Positions 1 through 8,377 of a DNA stretch of 64,000 nt are shown here, piece after piece. Position numbers and translations under genes: made by a program. The stretch is from JACKDX01 sp964640175 (GTDB lineage: Bacteria > Myxococcota_A > Polyangia > Polyangiales > GCA-016699535): the NCBI GenBank assembly GCA_964640175.1, contig CAZXFW010000001.1, forward strand, positions 339,779 to 403,778. Reading direction: 5' to 3'. Within the stretch, counting starts at the first letter, position 1, and every line of letters starts with the position of its first letter. The notes under the pieces are model-generated. The model worked only from the letters and a program-made list of their open reading frames with translations. It did not search any database and was not told the origin of the DNA.

Positions 1-1
1 G

Positions 2-457
2 ACCATACAGGCTGAGAAACTTGCGCCTGTTCATTTTAGTGTTGATATTGCTGACGATGTCAACGAAGTTGATTTTACATTACGCACTCTGACAGGCATT
101 GCTGGGCACACGCTATACGTGAGAAATAACGTACCTGTCGAAATACGTGATCAGGGCGACATTGTTGCCGACGCAGTTCTGGAAGTGGTCGATGACCAGG
201 CAATATTGTCAGACTCTATGGAATACACGTTACCGCGAGACGGGATTCTATACATAGCAGTGAAAAGTAATAACATCGGAGAGGGAAGCAATTGGTTTGG
301 CCTCTCAGCAAGTCTGGCTCCTCAGGACGTAACCGGGGGTGCCGGATGTGCCGTGAGTCAGTATCCTAGAGAGCAGGCAAGCAAAACGTGTCTAGTGTTT
401 TTGCTGATTTTAGGGCTTGCTTTATGGCGAAAACGAACTTTATATCACGTCAGGTAA
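2..457 (+). CDS. C-terminal part of a surface protein with MYXO-CTERM-like tail (5' truncated)
   Basis: The reading frame is open from the first bases of the window, so the gene starts upstream. The visible 151 residues look like a beta-rich extracellular region followed by a tripartite tail: a Gly-Gly-Ala-Gly-Cys segment, a hydrophobic helix (LVFLLILGLALW) and a basic RKR cluster. That order (Gly-Cys, membrane helix, Arg/Lys) is the layout of the MYXO-CTERM sorting signal, in which the Cys is thought to be lipidated for surface display. Six extra residues follow the basic cluster. The function of the rest is unknown. A GTG at 119 is in frame but the upstream codons are clearly coding. Confidence 0.7.
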   Translation, partial: TIQAEKLAPVHFSVDIADDVNEVDFTLRTLTGIAGHTLYVRNNVPVEIRDQGDIVADAVLEVVDDQAILSDSMEYTLPRDGILYIAVKSNNIGEGSNWFGLSASLAPQDVTGGAGCAVSQYPREQASKTCLVFLLILGLALWRKRTLYHVR

Positions 458-482
458 TTAGTCGTTCGTCTCTTTCGCTCCA

Positions 483-1415
483 ATGCTGCAAAAGAAATAT
501 CAAGCGTTAGTCGTGTGTTTTTTGCTGTTGCCGTGCATTGAGCTTGGCTGGCTAGCTTACACTTATCACTCAGTGACTACCTTAGAACAATGGCAGCAGA
601 TGGCTAAAGTCGTTCGCAGAGAATGGCGGTCGACTGACATGATTCGAACAATTCCGTTATGGATGGACCCGTTGCTGCGGTGGGTGCTAGGGGATCTGAT
701 TTCCATCGAAAAAGCTGGCGCAAGTGATGATACGGATTGGCAACGCATTTGGCTAGTGTCTCGCGGCAGGAGCCTGAAAGGGTTGATGCCCTCAGGGAGT
801 CCTGATTTTGATCGTAAGTTCGGCTCACTAAGGTTAAGGCGCTGGAACGTAAAGACAGATCATAAACTCTATAATTTTGTAACACATATTGACGAAGCTT
901 CAGTGAGTGTCACAGAGGGTAACCGGGTAAACTCGTGTCCTCGCTTGATCGGGCGTCCTTCGGGGGGTGGTTTGTTGACAGGGCCTATGGCTCCTGCAGA
1001 TCGGTTTCACTGTGATAAGCGGCGGCCATGGCTTTGGGTAGGTAAGACCGTCGTTGAAGATCTCGACTTTCAACCACGGCTTTGCATTTGGCAGCACCCA
1101 GGAGGAGCGCAACCCATTCGTGTCACATTTCCGAATGTGACACTGGCGGACGCGATCGTGTTGTATGGGGGGATTTATTACATGTATGAGCGAGATCACA
1201 TACATGCCCCAGTAACAATGCGAGTGTTTTTAAATGATGTGTTTGTTGGGCAGTTTCGTCATGTCGATGGTGACGGATGGAAGAAGTATGTAGTCGTCAC
1301 GGAACGCGCCAAAGGGGTATTGGCCAATGTTGCCATTGAAGTAACCGCAAGCCCTCCGGATTTTCGAGGATTTTGTTGGTCTGGCTATACCAGAGGAATT
1401 TCGGGAACTCATTGA
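483..1415 (+). CDS. Hypothetical membrane-anchored protein (310 aa)
   Basis: I do not recognise a family. Residues about 6-28 form one N-terminal hydrophobic helix that could be a signal anchor, and the remainder is soluble and probably exported. The last third is rich in aromatic residues and short beta-like segments. It ends 1 base before the next gene (a GT39-type glycosyltransferase), so the two are probably co-transcribed and it may serve the same glycan pathway; that is inference from position only. The ATG at 483 lies 25 bases after the preceding stop. Confidence 0.6.
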   Translation: MLQKKYQALVVCFLLLPCIELGWLAYTYHSVTTLEQWQQMAKVVRREWRSTDMIRTIPLWMDPLLRWVLGDLISIEKAGASDDTDWQRIWLVSRGRSLKGLMPSGSPDFDRKFGSLRLRRWNVKTDHKLYNFVTHIDEASVSVTEGNRVNSCPRLIGRPSGGGLLTGPMAPADRFHCDKRRPWLWVGKTVVEDLDFQPRLCIWQHPGGAQPIRVTFPNVTLADAIVLYGGIYYMYERDHIHAPVTMRVFLNDVFVGQFRHVDGDGWKKYVVVTERAKGVLANVAIEVTASPPDFRGFCWSGYTRGISGTH

Positions 1416-1416
1416 T

Positions 1417-3081
1417 ATGCACAGCGTTAACGTTCGAGATCATTTGATAGGCGCTTTGATTGGCCTAGTTTACCTGCTGACATTAATGGCAACTGCTTCA
1501 GATCTTGCCATGTCTAGAGATGAAAGTTTTTACGTGGACGCATCCCAACTGTATGTGCAATGGATTGAGCTTTTTTCAAAAGAACCCAAGGTGGCTATGG
1601 CTCAGGCACATGTCGATCGATTTTGGACATACAACCATGAACATCCTGCTTTGATGAAAAGTTTGGCAGGAATCCTGTGGAGAGCGCATGCGAAGTGGAA
1701 GCTCTTTTCTGCAGATTCTTTGGCATTTCGGTTTCCTACCATGGTGTGCTCAAGTTTGCTGTTATGGCTCCTCTATATATTTGGAACGCGTTTACATGGT
1801 CGGTTTGTAGGGGCGGTTGCGGCAATAGGATTCGCTAGTCTGCCTCGAATATTTTATCACGCACATTTGCATACGTTTGATCTGCCAATTACTTTTTTCA
1901 TTCTCTTAACGGTTTATTGTTATTGGCGATCACTCGACAATGTCAGGTGGGGGCTGTGGACAGGGCTAGCTTATGGTTTAGCATTAGCAACGAAACACAA
2001 TAGTTGGTTATTGCCAATCATCTTGATGATACACTGGGCTTGGTTTCGAACAGCTCAGCCTGAGCGAAAACGTACATGGGTTGAGCGGTTTCCCGTAGGG
2101 TTGGCTGCCATGGTTACTCTTGCTCCAGTGATCTGGATTATGAGTTGGCCCTGGCTATGGCACGATACGTTTTCTCGAATTGGTGGCTATATTAATTTTC
2201 ATACGCATCATGCGCAAAGCCATGGAGTCGTTAATGTAGAGTACTTAGGCAAAAATCTTTTTGCTCCGCCTTTTCCAATGTCTGTCCCCTTTGTGTTAAC
2301 GGCATTTACCGTGCCTTTGACGTTTTTGGCTCTGTCTTTGTATGGCATTAGAACACGGTTTCGTTACGTATTACCTCAGTGGGTTGCCAAACGGTTTAGA
2401 CATAGTTCCGAATACCAGGGAGACGTACGTTATGGTGATGTCTTGGTGTTTGGATGTTTTCTTGCGCCTTTAGTAGTCATTGCTTTTCCAAATACACCCA
2501 AGTTTGGGGGGACCAAGCATTGGTTTCCTGCTTATCCATTTATGGCGATCTATTTTGGAATTGGAGTGCAGTGCCTGCTTCAAAACACGTACTCGGTGGT
2601 TAATAGGTGCAAGCCAAATCTAACCAAACTATTGCCAGTGGGCGTGGCTTCTCTCTGTCTGGCTCCTTCGATGGTCGAAACAGTTCACAGTCATCCTTTG
2701 GCACTTTCGCATTATACAAGTTTGGCGGGTGGTGTTTCTGGAGCAGCGGATCGCGGGATGAATCGACAGTTTTGGGGTTTTACCACAGGCAGTGTCGTCG
2801 AGTTTTTAACGAAGCGTATGCCTCAAGGTGGAAAGGTATGGCTATGTGACACAACGTATGGAGCCTGGCATATGTTGCAACGGGACGGGAAAGTCTCGAT
2901 GAATATTCAGCCGACACATGAGATGTCTAATGCGGACTATATTCTTGTGCACCATGAGCTTCACTTTGCAGAAGTGGATTTTCAAGCATGGGTAACGTTA
3001 GGAACTACACAACCCGTATATGTCTTGACATACGATGGTGTACCGATTGTGAGCATTTATGCTCGGAAAACAGCTAGGTAA
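1417..3081 (+). CDS. GT39/PMT-type membrane glycosyltransferase
   Basis: This 554-residue protein has about ten hydrophobic helices and fits the GT-C glycosyltransferase superfamily (PMT/ArnT-like), which transfers a sugar from a polyprenyl-phosphate donor on the outer face of the inner membrane. The first periplasmic loop after helix 1 carries the acidic motif RDESFY, matching the catalytic Asp/Glu of the family, followed by NHEHPALMK, which resembles the conserved His-Pro loop. A C-terminal soluble region of about 120 residues follows the last helices. The acceptor (protein, lipid A or polysaccharide) cannot be read from sequence. It follows the 310-residue membrane protein with no real gap. 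Confidence 0.8.
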   Translation: MHSVNVRDHLIGALIGLVYLLTLMATASDLAMSRDESFYVDASQLYVQWIELFSKEPKVAMAQAHVDRFWTYNHEHPALMKSLAGILWRAHAKWKLFSADSLAFRFPTMVCSSLLLWLLYIFGTRLHGRFVGAVAAIGFASLPRIFYHAHLHTFDLPITFFILLTVYCYWRSLDNVRWGLWTGLAYGLALATKHNSWLLPIILMIHWAWFRTAQPERKRTWVERFPVGLAAMVTLAPVIWIMSWPWLWHDTFSRIGGYINFHTHHAQSHGVVNVEYLGKNLFAPPFPMSVPFVLTAFTVPLTFLALSLYGIRTRFRYVLPQWVAKRFRHSSEYQGDVRYGDVLVFGCFLAPLVVIAFPNTPKFGGTKHWFPAYPFMAIYFGIGVQCLLQNTYSVVNRCKPNLTKLLPVGVASLCLAPSMVETVHSHPLALSHYTSLAGGVSGAADRGMNRQFWGFTTGSVVEFLTKRMPQGGKVWLCDTTYGAWHMLQRDGKVSMNIQPTHEMSNADYILVHHELHFAEVDFQAWVTLGTTQPVYVLTYDGVPIVSIYARKTAR

Positions 3082-3083
3082 AT

Positions 3084-4361
3084 TTATAGACGTTCTAGTG
3101 CATCAAGGGTGCGAGCTTCTAAATTTGAGCCTAACCGTCCAATGCAAACTGCATGCAAGCGTTCTTGTGTGAATATGGTATTCACAAGACCCATGATGTC
3201 CTTTGGAGTTACTGCTGCAATTTGTTGCTTCAGTTCATCAAGAGATTCTTGCTTACCTAAAAGCGCTCGTGTGGCTAAGAAGAATGCTGTTTCTTCCGCA
3301 TGATCAACGCTGGTCTGTAGGTCCCACAAGGAGCGGCGCTGAGCCGTTTCAAGTTCTCCTGGGATCAGTCCATTGTGACGAAGGTCTTGAAGCAATTCAA
3401 TAATAGCTTCGACTACCACAGGGACTTTGCTTTGCTCAATCGATACTCCGATGTCGTAAACGCCGCGCTCTTGGAACAGTTCAAGAGCACCAAATACATC
3501 GTAAACCAACCCCTTTTGTTCACAAAGAACACGGTGAAGGCGTGTGCTCATGCCATCGTCAAGAATGCGCGCCAAGAGTTGTAATGCGACTACGGTTGAG
3601 TCGAGTTCGCCAGGGCAGTCAAAGCAAACACGTAAGTCCGATTGACTGTCATCGTAGGCGAGGTAGTTCCATCGTGATCCACGCCAGCTATCTGGTAGTA
3701 GAGAGCGTTGTTGCCTTTGACCAGGTGGCAGGGAAGCAAAAGCCGACTCTGTTAAAGGCAAACACGTATGAGGATCGATGGCTCCAGTAAGACAGACAAT
3801 GATATTCTCTCCACTATAAAACTCTTGATGATGCTGCTTTAAAGTTTCTTCTGTGAAAGATTGAAGAGTAGGAATGGTGCCTGCAATTGGAAAAGACAAA
3901 GAATGGGGAGCAAAAAGGGTTTGTCTTGATAAGTTGTTGACGTCAATGTCTTGGCCGTGTTCGTCTAGCGATCCAAGAATTTCCTGCCGAACAATCGATT
4001 TTTCGATGTCGATGTTGTTAAAGGTAGGCTCACACAGCGTATGCCCTAAAATCTCAAGTCCAGCTTGTAAATTTTCTGGCGGAAGTGTGATCTGATAATG
4101 TGTAAGATCTGTATGAGTGGCTGCGTAGAAGTCTCCTCCGATAGCTTCGATGGCAGAATTGAGCTGATAGGGAGTCGGGTAGCAACTGTTGCCCCGAAAG
4201 ATCATGTGCTCAAGGAAGTGGCTGATGCCATTGGTACCCGGGTGCTCGTCACGGGAACCTACATTGACGAGTACGCAAATACATACGCGATGTAGATGAG
4301 GCAGTGGAGCAAGAATAGTGCGTACGCTGTTTTTGAAAGTATGTTTTAAAACACTATGCAT
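3084..4361 (-). CDS. M16 family zinc peptidase (pitrilysin/processing-peptidase type)
   Basis: A 425-residue protein with the inverted zinc motif HFLEH at residues 48-52 (two His ligands and the catalytic Glu), preceded by the typical NGISHFLEH context. The third ligand is expected in the segment IVRQEILG about 75 residues further on. The length matches the one-chain bacterial M16B peptidases, which act alone as dimers or pair with an inactive partner; no partner gene is nearby. There is no obvious signal peptide. It ends 3 bases from the stop of the convergent glycosyltransferase and lies downstream of the PpiD/SurA-like gene on the same strand. Confidence 0.93.
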   Translation of the reverse strand: MHSVLKHTFKNSVRTILAPLPHLHRVCICVLVNVGSRDEHPGTNGISHFLEHMIFRGNSCYPTPYQLNSAIEAIGGDFYAATHTDLTHYQITLPPENLQAGLEILGHTLCEPTFNNIDIEKSIVRQEILGSLDEHGQDIDVNNLSRQTLFAPHSLSFPIAGTIPTLQSFTEETLKQHHQEFYSGENIIVCLTGAIDPHTCLPLTESAFASLPPGQRQQRSLLPDSWRGSRWNYLAYDDSQSDLRVCFDCPGELDSTVVALQLLARILDDGMSTRLHRVLCEQKGLVYDVFGALELFQERGVYDIGVSIEQSKVPVVVEAIIELLQDLRHNGLIPGELETAQRRSLWDLQTSVDHAEETAFFLATRALLGKQESLDELKQQIAAVTPKDIMGLVNTIFTQERLHAVCIGRLGSNLEARTLDALERL

Positions 4362-4412
4362 CTATAAAAATTGCTGCACTAAAGAAACAAAACCCGCATT
4401 CCACTTTCAGTT

Positions 4413-6056
4413 CTAAGAGTCTGTGTCCTTGGAGTCTTCATCCGAAGGATTACTGAAAATATGCTCATTAATTCGAACAGAGTTATCTGCTTCAGCTTGT
4501 TTCCGTAAGGTTGTGACATAGGTGCTCAGTATGGATTTTTGTGCCTCACGGATGAGTGTTTGTGTGATCCGTTGTTGTTCTTCAGTGGTAAAATCACTGC
4601 GGTTGGCATGCTCACGTGATTCAACACGAAACACCACCCAATCGTTGCCTAATTTTAATGGCGAATCCGGCAGCGGCTTTTCTGTGGAAAGCCTGTCAAA
4701 CACCATTTCAATCAACGGCTGACTATTATATGGCCCAGGAATAGGTGAATCCGTGCGGCCAAATCTTTGGCTTTCTTGGACCGAAGGCCGAAGAGGATCG
4801 GAGGTTACTTCGTCGGATGGCTCGGCCTTGAGCAACTCATCAATATTCTTTGCGTTATGCAATTGGGTAAGAGCTTGTTTGGCAGCATTATGTGCAGCAT
4901 TGTTAGCAGCGTCTTCTAAGAACAGCTCCTTAGCAATTTCGAGTTTTGCTTCTTCAGCAGGGATAGTCCCCTTTCGTTGCGCTTCTACTTTAATGATATG
5001 GAATCCAAAGTCGCTTTCAATAATATCTGAAAGTTGCCCTGGTTTGAGCGCAAACTGAGCATCGTCGAAGGGCTTAACCATTCGACCTCGAGGATTATAT
5101 CCTAAATCACCGCCATTCCGTGCGCTGCCAGTGTCTTCGCTGTAACGTCGAGCCAACGCTGCAAAGTCTTCGCCTTTGCGGGCTCGTCTTAGAAGCTGTT
5201 CTGTCTTAGCGTAAGCGGCTTCTTTGGCGGCTTGATCAGCGTCTGTGGTAAACTTGATCAGGATGTGTCTGGATTTTACTTGTGGTTCAAGATTGGTATA
5301 GCGATCTTTTTGCTCTTGATATTTGGTATTAACAGTTTTTTCATGCTTGAGGAGCCACTCTTTGACGTCCTTGTCCGAAGGATTAATCAAGCCACGATAA
5401 TAAACGGGTGAATAACGAATATACTTAAGGGTAGCGTTTTCTTTTTCGCGCACATAAGCGTTCCATGCTTCACCAGGAGACACAGAAACGCTTGCCATCA
5501 GTGTTTCTGACAAGCGTTGTGCAAGACTTTCTTGAACTTGGCCTTCGCTAAACTCTTTAAGACTACGCCGTAATCGGTATTGAACGAAGTCAACAACATT
5601 TTTTACACTAAACTTTCCGTCTTTGTCTTTGCAAGCAAGTGGAACATTGTGTTGCGAAAATCCAGCAGGGGTGGTTGTGGGGGTAGTCACCAACATGTTG
5701 CATTCTTTGGCCAAGAGTCCGAGGACGTCGTTTTCACTAAGAGCAAACCCAAGTTTTTTTGCCTTACGTGCCATGAGGTCCCGTTCTATCAAGGCGTCTA
5801 ACACCTGACGCTTGAGGCCATTGGGATCAAGGCCTTGAAAACCAAAGAGACGAGTTTCAGCAGCAAGGAGATATGCGGCTCGAAAATCACCTTGTGAAAT
5901 GGTGGAACCGTACACTTTAGCAGCATATAAAGGCTTGTTGGCGTTGCATCCTGCGGCCTGTGGACCACCAAACTGCAAGATGAAAACGGCGCTGATCAAC
6001 AGCACCAGGGCAACTAGGACAATGTTTTGAAATCGTTCGGCAATCTGCTGTAGCAT
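4413..6056 (-). CDS. Membrane-anchored parvulin-type peptidyl-prolyl isomerase (PpiD/SurA-like)
   Basis: The protein has an N-terminal anchor helix (VALVLLISAVFILQF), a SurA_N-type chaperone region with repeated helices, and one parvulin domain around residues 255-355 beginning SRHILIKF and containing YSEDTGSARNGGDLGY and FGFHIIKVE, the standard rotamase signatures. A charged C-terminal extension follows. This architecture places it in the periplasm, anchored in the inner membrane, assisting folding of exported proteins. I chose the ATG at 6056 because it gives a short cytoplasmic tail (MLQQIAERFQ) before the anchor; an in-frame GTG at 6098 would add 14 residues. Neither start has a strong ribosome binding site. 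Confidence 0.88.
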   Translation of the reverse strand: MLQQIAERFQNIVLVALVLLISAVFILQFGGPQAAGCNANKPLYAAKVYGSTISQGDFRAAYLLAAETRLFGFQGLDPNGLKRQVLDALIERDLMARKAKKLGFALSENDVLGLLAKECNMLVTTPTTTPAGFSQHNVPLACKDKDGKFSVKNVVDFVQYRLRRSLKEFSEGQVQESLAQRLSETLMASVSVSPGEAWNAYVREKENATLKYIRYSPVYYRGLINPSDKDVKEWLLKHEKTVNTKYQEQKDRYTNLEPQVKSRHILIKFTTDADQAAKEAAYAKTEQLLRRARKGEDFAALARRYSEDTGSARNGGDLGYNPRGRMVKPFDDAQFALKPGQLSDIIESDFGFHIIKVEAQRKGTIPAEEAKLEIAKELFLEDAANNAAHNAAKQALTQLHNAKNIDELLKAEPSDEVTSDPLRPSVQESQRFGRTDSPIPGPYNSQPLIEMVFDRLSTEKPLPDSPLKLGNDWVVFRVESREHANRSDFTTEEQQRITQTLIREAQKSILSTYVTTLRKQAEADNSVRINEHIFSNPSDEDSKDTDS

Positions 6057-6160
6057 GGTGGCAAGCGTTGTAATCAACCCTGGCCAAGAGGGCAACACAC
6101 AACCGACTTCGGAAGCTTACCGTGGGCGGCATGTTTAGGACCGTTCCAAGGGCTTTTTGA

Positions 6161-6166
6161 ATTATA
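6161..6166 (-). promoter_or_regulatory. Candidate -10 box for the PpiD-like gene
   Basis: Read on the minus strand the hexamer is TATAAT, in a very AT-rich patch 63 bases upstream of the GTG and about 105 upstream of the ATG of the isomerase gene. No good -35 hexamer lies 17 bases before it, so the call rests on the -10 match and position alone. Confidence 0.3.
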
Positions 6167-6264
6167 CAAATAATTACAAATGGTTATGAAGTTGATGGGT
6201 GATGGTTTCGTCATGGGTGGCTCTGTGGTAATGACTCAACCCCATCCCAACGAGGAGCCATGCG

Positions 6265-6852
6265 GTGCCTAAAGATTCATTGATGCCTTCAGGTCAGTCA
6301 AAAGGACCCAGATATGCCATAGGTGGTGGGTTACTGCTGATCGCTGCGTCCATTGTGTTGTATTTCGCGATGTGTCAACCAAAACAAAAGGCTTCCGTAC
6401 CCATGGCAGAGCCTAAGCCAAGTACACAGGCAGCACGCTCCAATGCGCTGGCGGAAGAAGAAGAGCTGGAAGTTCCAGAAGAGGAGAAGCTGGCAGAGGC
6501 TACTTCTGAATCAAAAACACGCCGTGTTGCGGCAGATCAAAGTTGGGCTTGTGCGGGTGATATCGATCGTGCTGCAGCTGTACAGATCATGCAAGAGAAT
6601 CGCTCTGTCGTGCGTGCCTGTTATGAAAGACGCCTCAAGATGGATAACACGCTTCAGGGCACATCTCAGCTGACATTACGAGTTGGCTCTGATGGACGAG
6701 TGACGGCAGTCAAGGTTGAAGGAACTCCTAAGGACGCCATTTTTCGAGAGTGTGTGAAAAAAGCTGCACAAGGCTGGAAGTTTCCCAGGCCTCAGAACGG
6801 AGCATGTGCTGTGATTGGGCAGCCTGTCACGCTTACTCCTCTTCCCGAGTGA
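6265..6852 (+). CDS. AgmX/PglI C-terminal domain protein (TonB-like)
   Basis: A 195-residue protein with a membrane helix near residues 18-35, an acidic Glu-rich linker, and a C-terminal domain of about 100 residues with the pattern ENRSVVRACYERRL ... LTLRVGSDGRVTAVKVEG ... WKFPRP. This matches the AgmX/PglI C-terminal domain described from Myxococcus gliding-motility genes and widespread in Myxococcota; it is distantly TonB-like. Two Cys in the domain (in RACYER and FRECVK) are typical of the family. The GTG start at 6265 is preceded by a clear GAGGAG at 6252-6257. The cellular role here is not known; motility is not implied by this gene alone. Confidence 0.85.
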   Translation: MPKDSLMPSGQSKGPRYAIGGGLLLIAASIVLYFAMCQPKQKASVPMAEPKPSTQAARSNALAEEEELEVPEEEKLAEATSESKTRRVAADQSWACAGDIDRAAAVQIMQENRSVVRACYERRLKMDNTLQGTSQLTLRVGSDGRVTAVKVEGTPKDAIFRECVKKAAQGWKFPRPQNGACAVIGQPVTLTPLPE

Positions 6853-6874
6853 GTAGTTTCTTCATGATGGAGAG

Positions 6875-7345
6875 CTACTTCTTGAATCGAGCGCCGGCTT
6901 TTCTAAGCACATGGTTGAACTCAGCCGGTTTGACCGGTTGAACTGATAGACGATTGCCCCTGCGAGCGACTTCCATAGGACATAGCTTAGGGTCCTTTTT
7001 GATCGCATCGAGCGAAATGATGTTTGGGAATTTCTCGACAAAAGAAAGTTCCACGCTTAGCCAGCGAGGTCGGTCCGGATGTGCGGCCGCATCATAATAA
7101 GGGCTGTGTTTATCAAACTGAAAAGGATCAACAGCGGCTTCACGAGTTATTATTGCAATACCTGCAATGCCTGGGGGTTCGGCGTTGGAGTGATAAAAAA
7201 GGACAAGATCGCCCATCTGCATTTGGTCGCGCATGAAATTACGTGCTTGGTAATTGCGGACGCCTTCCCATTCGGTTTTTCCATCGTTCTCAAGGTCTTC
7301 AATGGAGTACACCGTGGGTTCACTTTTCATTAACCAATAGTTCAT
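6875..7345 (-). CDS. EVE domain protein (Thyn1-like)
   Basis: A 156-residue single-domain protein opening with MNYWLMKSEP and containing WEGVRNYQARNFMRDQM and GDLVLFYHSN, all hallmarks of the EVE (PUA-like) fold related to human THYN1. EVE domains bind modified bases in nucleic acids; what the bacterial stand-alone forms do is not settled. The start codon overlaps the stop of the upstream fbp gene by 4 bases (ATGA), so it is translationally coupled to fructose-1,6-bisphosphatase. Confidence 0.93.
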   Translation of the reverse strand: MNYWLMKSEPTVYSIEDLENDGKTEWEGVRNYQARNFMRDQMQMGDLVLFYHSNAEPPGIAGIAIITREAAVDPFQFDKHSPYYDAAAHPDRPRWLSVELSFVEKFPNIISLDAIKKDPKLCPMEVARRGNRLSVQPVKPAEFNHVLRKAGARFKK

Positions 7346-8376
7346 ATCGATGTGGCCAGGTGGCGTTCTGCGTCTTGAACATCATCACGGCTACCGACAA
7401 ACAAAGGCACACGCTGATGAAGTGATTCTGGTGTAATGTCCAAAATACGTTTGGTTCCAGTAGATGCGAGGCCTCCAGCTGCCTCTGCTAGCATGGCTAA
7501 CGGTGCTGCTTCGTATAATAATCTAAGCTTGCCATCGGGGTTATCGATGGTTGCTGGGTAAGCGAAAATACCTCCTCGTAACAAAGTGCGATGAAAATCT
7601 GCTACGAGTGTACCAACGTAGCGTGCCGTATAGGGACGTTGGGAAGTTGAATCAGGTGTTTTTAGCCAATTAACCCAGTTTTGAACTTGCGAGTTCCAGC
7701 GATAGGAATTTCCTTCGTTCACAGAATATGTCTGCCCTTTTTGAGGGATACGGATGTTTTCATGAGAAAGAAAAAATTCTCCAACGCTTGGATCAAGCGT
7801 AAATCCAAACACGCCTTGTCCGGTGGTGTATACAAACATGGTGGAAGATCCATAGATGATGTAACCAGCGGCGACTTGCTTGGCACCTTGCTGTAAACAA
7901 TCTTCAATACGGCCGTGCTTGCCTGTTGTGATACGGGTATGAATTGAAAAAATAGTACCTATGGAGACATTGACTTCAATGTTGGAGGAACCATCAAGCG
8001 GATCAAACATCACCACATACTTTCCAGTTGGATAACGATCCGGAATAGTAATGATGTTTTCCACTTCTTCACTGGCGAGTACACACGTATGGCCGCCAGC
8101 TTCTACGCTGCGAATCAGCGCATTGTGTGCAAATAGATCAAGGCGCTGAACTTTTTCTCCTTGGACATTGGTATCTCCAGTCAGTCCTAAAATGCCTGCA
8201 AGGCCAGCTTGATTAACTCGACTGGCAATGACTTTCCCAGCCAGAGCCAGTTGTTGGAAAAGAAGCGTAAATTCTCCCGTGGCATGGGGGAAATGCCGTT
8301 GTTGTTCCAGGATGTGGCGGTCCAGCGTCCAGCCAGCATACTGTGTAGCAGGAGGTTGCCACGAAGAACCAGTCAT
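7342..8376 (-). CDS. fbp: Fructose-1,6-bisphosphatase class I
   Basis: The 344-residue product hydrolyses fructose 1,6-bisphosphate to fructose 6-phosphate in gluconeogenesis. Visible signatures are VLASEEVENI, the metal-binding MFDPLDGSSNIEVNVSIGTIFSI, and the substrate-binding YVGTLVADFHRTLLRGGIF near the C-terminus. Length agrees with the E. coli enzyme (332 aa). I place the start at the ATG at 8376, one base after the stop of the upstream FHA/ATPase gene and behind a GGATGAG; an ATG at 8385 is possible. The operon also carries transketolase, so the product supplies fructose 6-phosphate to the pentose phosphate pathway. Confidence 0.95.
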   Translation of the reverse strand: MTGSSWQPPATQYAGWTLDRHILEQQRHFPHATGEFTLLFQQLALAGKVIASRVNQAGLAGILGLTGDTNVQGEKVQRLDLFAHNALIRSVEAGGHTCVLASEEVENIITIPDRYPTGKYVVMFDPLDGSSNIEVNVSIGTIFSIHTRITTGKHGRIEDCLQQGAKQVAAGYIIYGSSTMFVYTTGQGVFGFTLDPSVGEFFLSHENIRIPQKGQTYSVNEGNSYRWNSQVQNWVNWLKTPDSTSQRPYTARYVGTLVADFHRTLLRGGIFAYPATIDNPDGKLRLLYEAAPLAMLAEAAGGLASTGTKRILDITPESLHQRVPLFVGSRDDVQDAERHLATSI

Positions 8377-8377
8377 C

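Noticed and set aside
3084..3584. Several 60-80-codon plus-strand frames over the M16 peptidase gene
   Set aside because: All lie inside a strongly supported minus-strand gene and have no motifs.
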